DNA from: Micromonospora peucetia
GTDB lineage: Bacteria; Actinomycetota; Actinomycetes; Mycobacteriales; Micromonosporaceae
DNA: 64,000 nucleotides
Reading direction: 5' to 3'
NCBI RefSeq assembly: GCF_900091625.1
Contig: NZ_FMIC01000002.1
Span: 5,518,001-5,582,000 of the forward strand
Of this stretch, positions 60,739 to 64,000 are shown piece after piece. Each line of letters opens with the position of its first letter. The first letter of the stretch is position 1. The translations under genes and the position numbers were made by a program. Below the pieces are notes generated by a model. That model was not told where the DNA came from. It did not search any database and saw only the letters and a list, made by a program, of their open reading frames with translations.

Positions 60739-61563
60739 CTAGCCGGTGGCGTCGCGGTGCCGGCGCAGCATCCCGGCGGCCAGCGGCGCGGCGTCCAGGT
60801 CACCGGCGGCGATCCGGGTGGCGACGGTACGCCGAACGAGCCGGTCGGCCAGCGTCGGCGCGTGCCGGGCGACGGCCAACTCGAAGCGTCCGCGCCTGGT
60901 GGTGGCCACGTCCCGGGGCGCCCGCCGGGCGGTGGCGGCGCGCAGGATCGCCGCGACGACCCCCTGCACCGTCTCCGGGCGGGACACCCCCTCCAGCGAC
61001 AGGCCGGCGTCGGCGGTGCTGTCGTGGATCGGCGAGGCGACCATGCTCGGGTAGACGACGCTCACCCCGACGTGGGTGCCCACCTCGTGGCGCAGCGCGT
61101 CGGCGTAGGCGACCAGCGCCCGCTTGCTGACCCCGTACGCGGCGGCCAGCGGCAGCGGCAGCAGGGCCATCCGGCTGGCGACGAAGACCACCCGTCCGCG
61201 CGCGGCCTCCAGGGCGGGCAGCGCGGCGGCGGTGGTCCGCCAGGCGGCGAGCAGGTTCACCTCCAGTTGCTGGCGCACCACCTCGTCCGGCGGCAGTTCG
61301 GCCGGAGCGGGCCCGCCGACACCGGCATTGTTGACCAGCAGGTCCAGCCCGCCGAGCCGGTCCACGGCGGCGGCGACCGTCGGCGGCACGGCGTCCGGGT
61401 CGGTCAGGTCGCAGCCGAGCACCGGCACGCCGTCGATGCTGCCCGGCTGGCGGTCGACGCCGACGACCCGGGCTCCGGCGGCGGTGAGCGCGGCACACAG
61501 CTGCCGGCCGAAGGTGCCGCTGGCCCCGGTAACCAGCACCCTGCGCTGGGCCAGCGCGCTCAC
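60739..61563 (-). CDS. Short-chain dehydrogenase/reductase coupled to the flavin monooxygenase
   Basis: The 274-residue SDR (GTG 61563) has VLVTGASGTFGRQLCAALTAAGARVVGVD, NNAGVGG, VVFVASRMALLPLPLAAAYGVSKRALVAYADALRHE (catalytic Ser, Tyr, Lys) and a basic C-terminus. It overlaps the monooxygenase stop by four bases, so both are made together. A classic arrangement for Baeyer-Villiger/SDR-type ketone or alcohol degradation. Confidence 0.92.
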   Translation of the reverse strand: MSALAQRRVLVTGASGTFGRQLCAALTAAGARVVGVDRQPGSIDGVPVLGCDLTDPDAVPPTVAAAVDRLGGLDLLVNNAGVGGPAPAELPPDEVVRQQLEVNLLAAWRTTAAALPALEAARGRVVFVASRMALLPLPLAAAYGVSKRALVAYADALRHEVGTHVGVSVVYPSMVASPIHDSTADAGLSLEGVSRPETVQGVVAAILRAATARRAPRDVATTRRGRFELAVARHAPTLADRLVRRTVATRIAAGDLDAAPLAAGMLRRHRDATG

Positions 61564-62885
61564 GCCGTGGCTCCGGTGGCGCGCGCCCGGCGAGTGCCGG
61601 CGGCCAGTTCCCGCCCCAGCTCGACCAGGTACGCGTCGAAGTCCACCCGCATCGCGGGCCGGCGTTGCCCCCACCGGGCGGTGGCGGCGCGCAGCTCGGC
61701 CCGGCAGGCGGCACGCTGCCGGTCCGGCTCGGGCAGGGCGTAGCGGCCGGACAGCTGCGCCGCGACCAGCTTGGCCTGCGCCTCGACCAGCGGGAACGCG
61801 GCACCGGTGGACTGCATCAGCCCGACGAACGCCAACCCGGGCGCGTCGAGGTGGAAGACGTGCCGGTACAGCGCCAGGGTGTCCGCCCCGTCGCCGAGCA
61901 GCGCGGGATCGAGGAACGGGATCTCGACCCGGTAGCCGGTGCACCAGATGACCAGGTCGATCTCGTCGGTGCGGCCGTCGGTGAAGGTGACGCGCTCGCC
62001 GTCGAAGCCGGCGATGCCGGGGCGGGGCTCGATCTCGCCGTGGGCCAGCCGGGACAGCAGCCCGTCGGAGAGCGTCGGGTGGTCCTGGAGGAAGCCGTGG
62101 GTGGGGGCGGGCAGGCCGTAGCGGGCGGGCGGGCCGACGGTCGCGGCGAGCATCCGCTGGGTGATGCGCTGGCGCAGCCGCCACGGCAGCCGTCGGGCGA
62201 GGGCCCCGTTGAGGGTGTCCGATGGGCGCCCCAGCAGGTGTTTCGGCACCACCCAGACGCCCCGGCGCAACGACAGCAGGGTGCGCCGGGCCGCGTACGA
62301 GGCGTCCACGGCGATGTCCATCGCGGAGTTGCCGCCGCCGACGACCAGGACCCGCCGGCCGGCGAGCTGCTCGGGACCCCGGTAGGCGTGGCTGTGCATC
62401 TGCGTCGCGGTACCGGTGCCCGGGTGCTCAGGGGTGGGCGGTTTCGGCACCCGGTTGTGGCCGTTGGCGACGACCACGGCGTCGACGGTGACGTCGATCG
62501 GGCCGTCGGGTCCGTCGGCGTGCACCGTCCACCGGCCGTCGGGTTCGCGGACGACCCGGTCGACGGTGTGCCGCAGCCGCACCATGTCGTGCAGCCCGAA
62601 CCGGTCGGCGTAGTCGGTGAGCCAGCCGGCGACCCGGGCGTGGTCAGGGTAGTCGGGCCAGTGCGCCGGCATCGGGTGGTCGGCGAACTCGGTGCGCGCC
62701 TTGCTGGTGTTCAGGTGCAGGGTCCGGTACGCGGGCGAGCCAGGTGTCCCGTACACCCAGAGGCCGCCGACCCGCTCGGCCGTCTCGAAGCAGACGGCGG
62801 GCACGCCGACGTCGGCGAGCGCCTTGAGGGTGGCCAGTCCGGCCGCGCCTGCGCCGATGACCGCCACGGTTGGCTGTGCGCCCAT
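61560..62885 (-). CDS. Flavin-containing monooxygenase
   Basis: The 441-residue protein has FAD motif VAVIGAGAAGLATLKAL, ERVGGLWVYGTPGSPAYRTLHLNTSK, NADPH motif VLVVGGGNSAMDIAVDAS, and IDLVIWCTGYRVEIPFLDP (the FMO ATGY-like end). ATG 62885 follows GGAAGGAG. FMOs oxygenate N, S or carbonyl compounds. A perfect 28-base palindrome lies just upstream, and a TetR gene lies upstream on the same strand, marking it as an inducible catabolic or detoxifying enzyme. Confidence 0.93.
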   Translation of the reverse strand: MGAQPTVAVIGAGAAGLATLKALADVGVPAVCFETAERVGGLWVYGTPGSPAYRTLHLNTSKARTEFADHPMPAHWPDYPDHARVAGWLTDYADRFGLHDMVRLRHTVDRVVREPDGRWTVHADGPDGPIDVTVDAVVVANGHNRVPKPPTPEHPGTGTATQMHSHAYRGPEQLAGRRVLVVGGGNSAMDIAVDASYAARRTLLSLRRGVWVVPKHLLGRPSDTLNGALARRLPWRLRQRITQRMLAATVGPPARYGLPAPTHGFLQDHPTLSDGLLSRLAHGEIEPRPGIAGFDGERVTFTDGRTDEIDLVIWCTGYRVEIPFLDPALLGDGADTLALYRHVFHLDAPGLAFVGLMQSTGAAFPLVEAQAKLVAAQLSGRYALPEPDRQRAACRAELRAATARWGQRRPAMRVDFDAYLVELGRELAAGTRRARATGATA

Positions 62886-62898
62886 CGCCGACTCCTTC

Positions 62899-62926
62899 CC
62901 ATTATCCAACGTGCGTTGGATAATGG
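62899..62926. promoter_or_regulatory. 28-base palindromic TetR operator upstream of the monooxygenase operon
   Basis: CCATTATCCAACG (62899-62911), TG, then CGTTGGATAATGG (62914-62926): 13-base perfect arms, AT-rich relative to the genome, between the TetR stop and the FMO ribosome site. A related site lies upstream of tetR. Confidence 0.85.
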
Positions 62927-62944
62927 CCCGGTGCGGGCGGCGCG

Positions 62945-63604
62945 TCAAGGCGTCGCCGACCCGTACAGGCCGTCGAGGAAGCGGTGTACGAACGCGCGGA
63001 ACTCCCGCCGCTCGCGCGCCTGTGACCCCCCGGCGGCGGCCAGGGCCACCACGTGACCGTGCACCGCCCACACCAGGCTGCGCACCGTCACGTGCGGCGT
63101 CGGCTCGACCAGCGCCCCGCTCGTCGCGGCGGCGGTCAGCAGGTCGGCGACCAGCCGGTACAGCGGGGCCGCGTACGACTCGTCGAGCTCGGCGTGTCGC
63201 TGCGGCTCCAGCCAGCGACGCAGCCACAACGCGGTGGTCTCCGGCCGGTCCTCCAGGAAGTCCACGAACACGTCCACCAGCTCGTGCAACGCGCGCCGAA
63301 CCTCGGCCGGCCCGCCGTCCAGCGCGGTACGGGCCCGCCCGGCCGCCGCCTCCAGCACCTCCCGCTCGGCGGCGAAGACCCGGGCGAAGCAGGCGTCGTA
63401 GAGCTGCGCCTTCGTACCCATGTGGTGCGAGACCGTGGCGACGTCGACGCCGGCCGCCGCCGCGACCTCCCGCAGCCCGACGGCGTCGAAGCCACGCCGG
63501 GCGAACAGCGCGGTCGCGGCGGTGAGCACCACCTCCCGGGTGGGTCGGGTCTCCTCACGACGGGGCCGCCCGGGTCGGCGACGAGGCATGGTCATGGCCG
63601 CCAT
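62945..63604 (-). CDS. TetR-family transcriptional regulator
   Basis: The 219-residue protein (ATG 63604; ATG 63595 possible) has a TetR HTH (TREVVLTAATALFARRGFDAVGLREVAAAAGVDVATVSHHMGTKAQLYDACF) and a helical ligand domain. It lies directly upstream of the FMO-SDR operon and divergent from a transporter. ATCCA-type palindromes occur in both intergenic regions, so it likely represses all three. Confidence 0.92.
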   Translation of the reverse strand: MAAMTMPRRRPGRPRREETRPTREVVLTAATALFARRGFDAVGLREVAAAAGVDVATVSHHMGTKAQLYDACFARVFAAEREVLEAAAGRARTALDGGPAEVRRALHELVDVFVDFLEDRPETTALWLRRWLEPQRHAELDESYAAPLYRLVADLLTAAATSGALVEPTPHVTVRSLVWAVHGHVVALAAAGGSQARERREFRAFVHRFLDGLYGSATP

Positions 63605-63615
63605 TCTGCCCCTAC

Positions 63616-63635
63616 AATCCAGCATCCGTTGGATT
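63616..63635. promoter_or_regulatory. Second TetR operator, between tetR and the transporter
   Basis: AATCCAGCATCCGTTGGATT (63616-63635) shares CGTTGGAT and ATCCA half sites with the larger operator at 62899. It lies 12 bases before the tetR start and 32 before the divergent transporter start. Confidence 0.75.
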
Positions 63636-63666
63636 GCGGGCGGCGCGCCCGGAGAGGAAGGCCGCC

Positions 63667-64000
63667 ATGACCGGGCTCGACCAACAACCGACAACCAGCA
63701 CGGACGCCACCACCCTGCCCCGCGGAGCACTGCTCGGCTTCGCCACCGGCTCCCTCGGCATGGGCGTCTGGGTGACGGTCCCCGGCCTGCTGCTGCTCTA
63801 CTTCCTCACCGACGTGCTGGCTGTCGCCCCCTGGCTGGCCGGCCTGGCGCTGCTGCTGCCGAAGATCGCCGACGTGCTGCTGCACCCCTGGGTCGGGCAC
63901 CGCTGCGACGTCGAGCAGGCACGCCGAGGCAACCGACGCCGGCTGCTGCTGCTCGGCTGCGCCCTGCCGCTTGCCTTCGCCACGCTGTTCGCCGTGCCCG
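63667..64000 (+). CDS. GPH/MFS-type sugar transporter, N-terminus (cut by window edge)
   Basis: ATG 63667 follows GAGGAAGG. The first 111 residues show a polar start, then GALLGFATGSLGMGVWVTVPGLLLLYFLTDVLAVAPWLAGLALLLPKIADVLLHPWVGHRCD, matching MelB-like glycoside-pentoside-hexuronide carriers (TM1-2 and the K-x-x-D-x-x-x-x-P motif). The gene continues beyond the window. Its substrate may belong with the FMO pathway. Confidence 0.85.
   Translation, partial: MTGLDQQPTTSTDATTLPRGALLGFATGSLGMGVWVTVPGLLLLYFLTDVLAVAPWLAGLALLLPKIADVLLHPWVGHRCDVEQARRGNRRRLLLLGCALPLAFATLFAVP

Overview
The window is very GC-rich (roughly 70 percent or more by eye) and reads like the chromosome of a mycelial actinomycete, most likely Micromonospora or another Micromonosporaceae. 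Pointers are frequent GTG and TTG starts with GGAGG-type ribosome sites, many 1 to 4 base gene overlaps, an F420-type nitroreductase domain, several actinobacterial DUF families, and palindromes of the AAGGAAGGGCCC type that I remember as common between genes in this group. Genus is an inference.

Layout. 0-6.2 kb: C-terminus of a nitroreductase-like enzyme, a TSUP transporter, an EEP hydrolase, an FAD oxidoreductase, a carboxylate-amine ligase and a FolD paralogue behind a clear ZTP (pfl) riboswitch. 6.2-8.7 kb: a two-component-system scar, a cupin, and the most unusual locus: a Xer-like tyrosine recombinase whose start overlaps a dif-like 11-6-11 site, a P-loop ATPase, and a second site, overlapping the ATPase stop codon, that looks like a genuine actinobacterial dif. 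If so, the window lies in the chromosome terminus. 8.7-18.1 kb: UvrA paralogue, AraC-VOC pair, a DUF6493-like/SWIM zinc-finger pair, SDR, and an HTH-PH-like pair. 18-24 kb: peroxiredoxin, MarR-controlled MFS pump with three operators, cydAB.

24-44 kb is dense, well-kept chromosome: acyltransferase, GDPD, UMF1-type MFS, TK1 thymidine kinase, two NarL-type two-component systems (one divergent from an ABC exporter across a neat operator), an NhaD/ArsB-like transporter with a small upstream coupled peptide and a KhtT/TrkA-C partner, a second tyrosine recombinase, an ABC-F ATPase, Hsp20, and MarR-MFS.

44-64 kb is patchier. Intact resistance, efflux and metabolism genes (MFS/AraC, methyltransferase, ECF sigma factor with SnoaL domain, ArsR-CDF-methyltransferase metal operon, DppA-like peptidase, Ddn-hemerythrin fusion, NUDIX, FMO/SDR/TetR) alternate with debris: fragments of methionine aminopeptidase, an acyltransferase, a histidine kinase/response regulator pair, a GH3 glycosidase and a LacI regulator. 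The window ends inside a GPH/MFS-type transporter. No rRNA, CRISPR array, complete IS element or convincing tRNA was seen. Family names are from recognition of the sequence and were not checked by searches.
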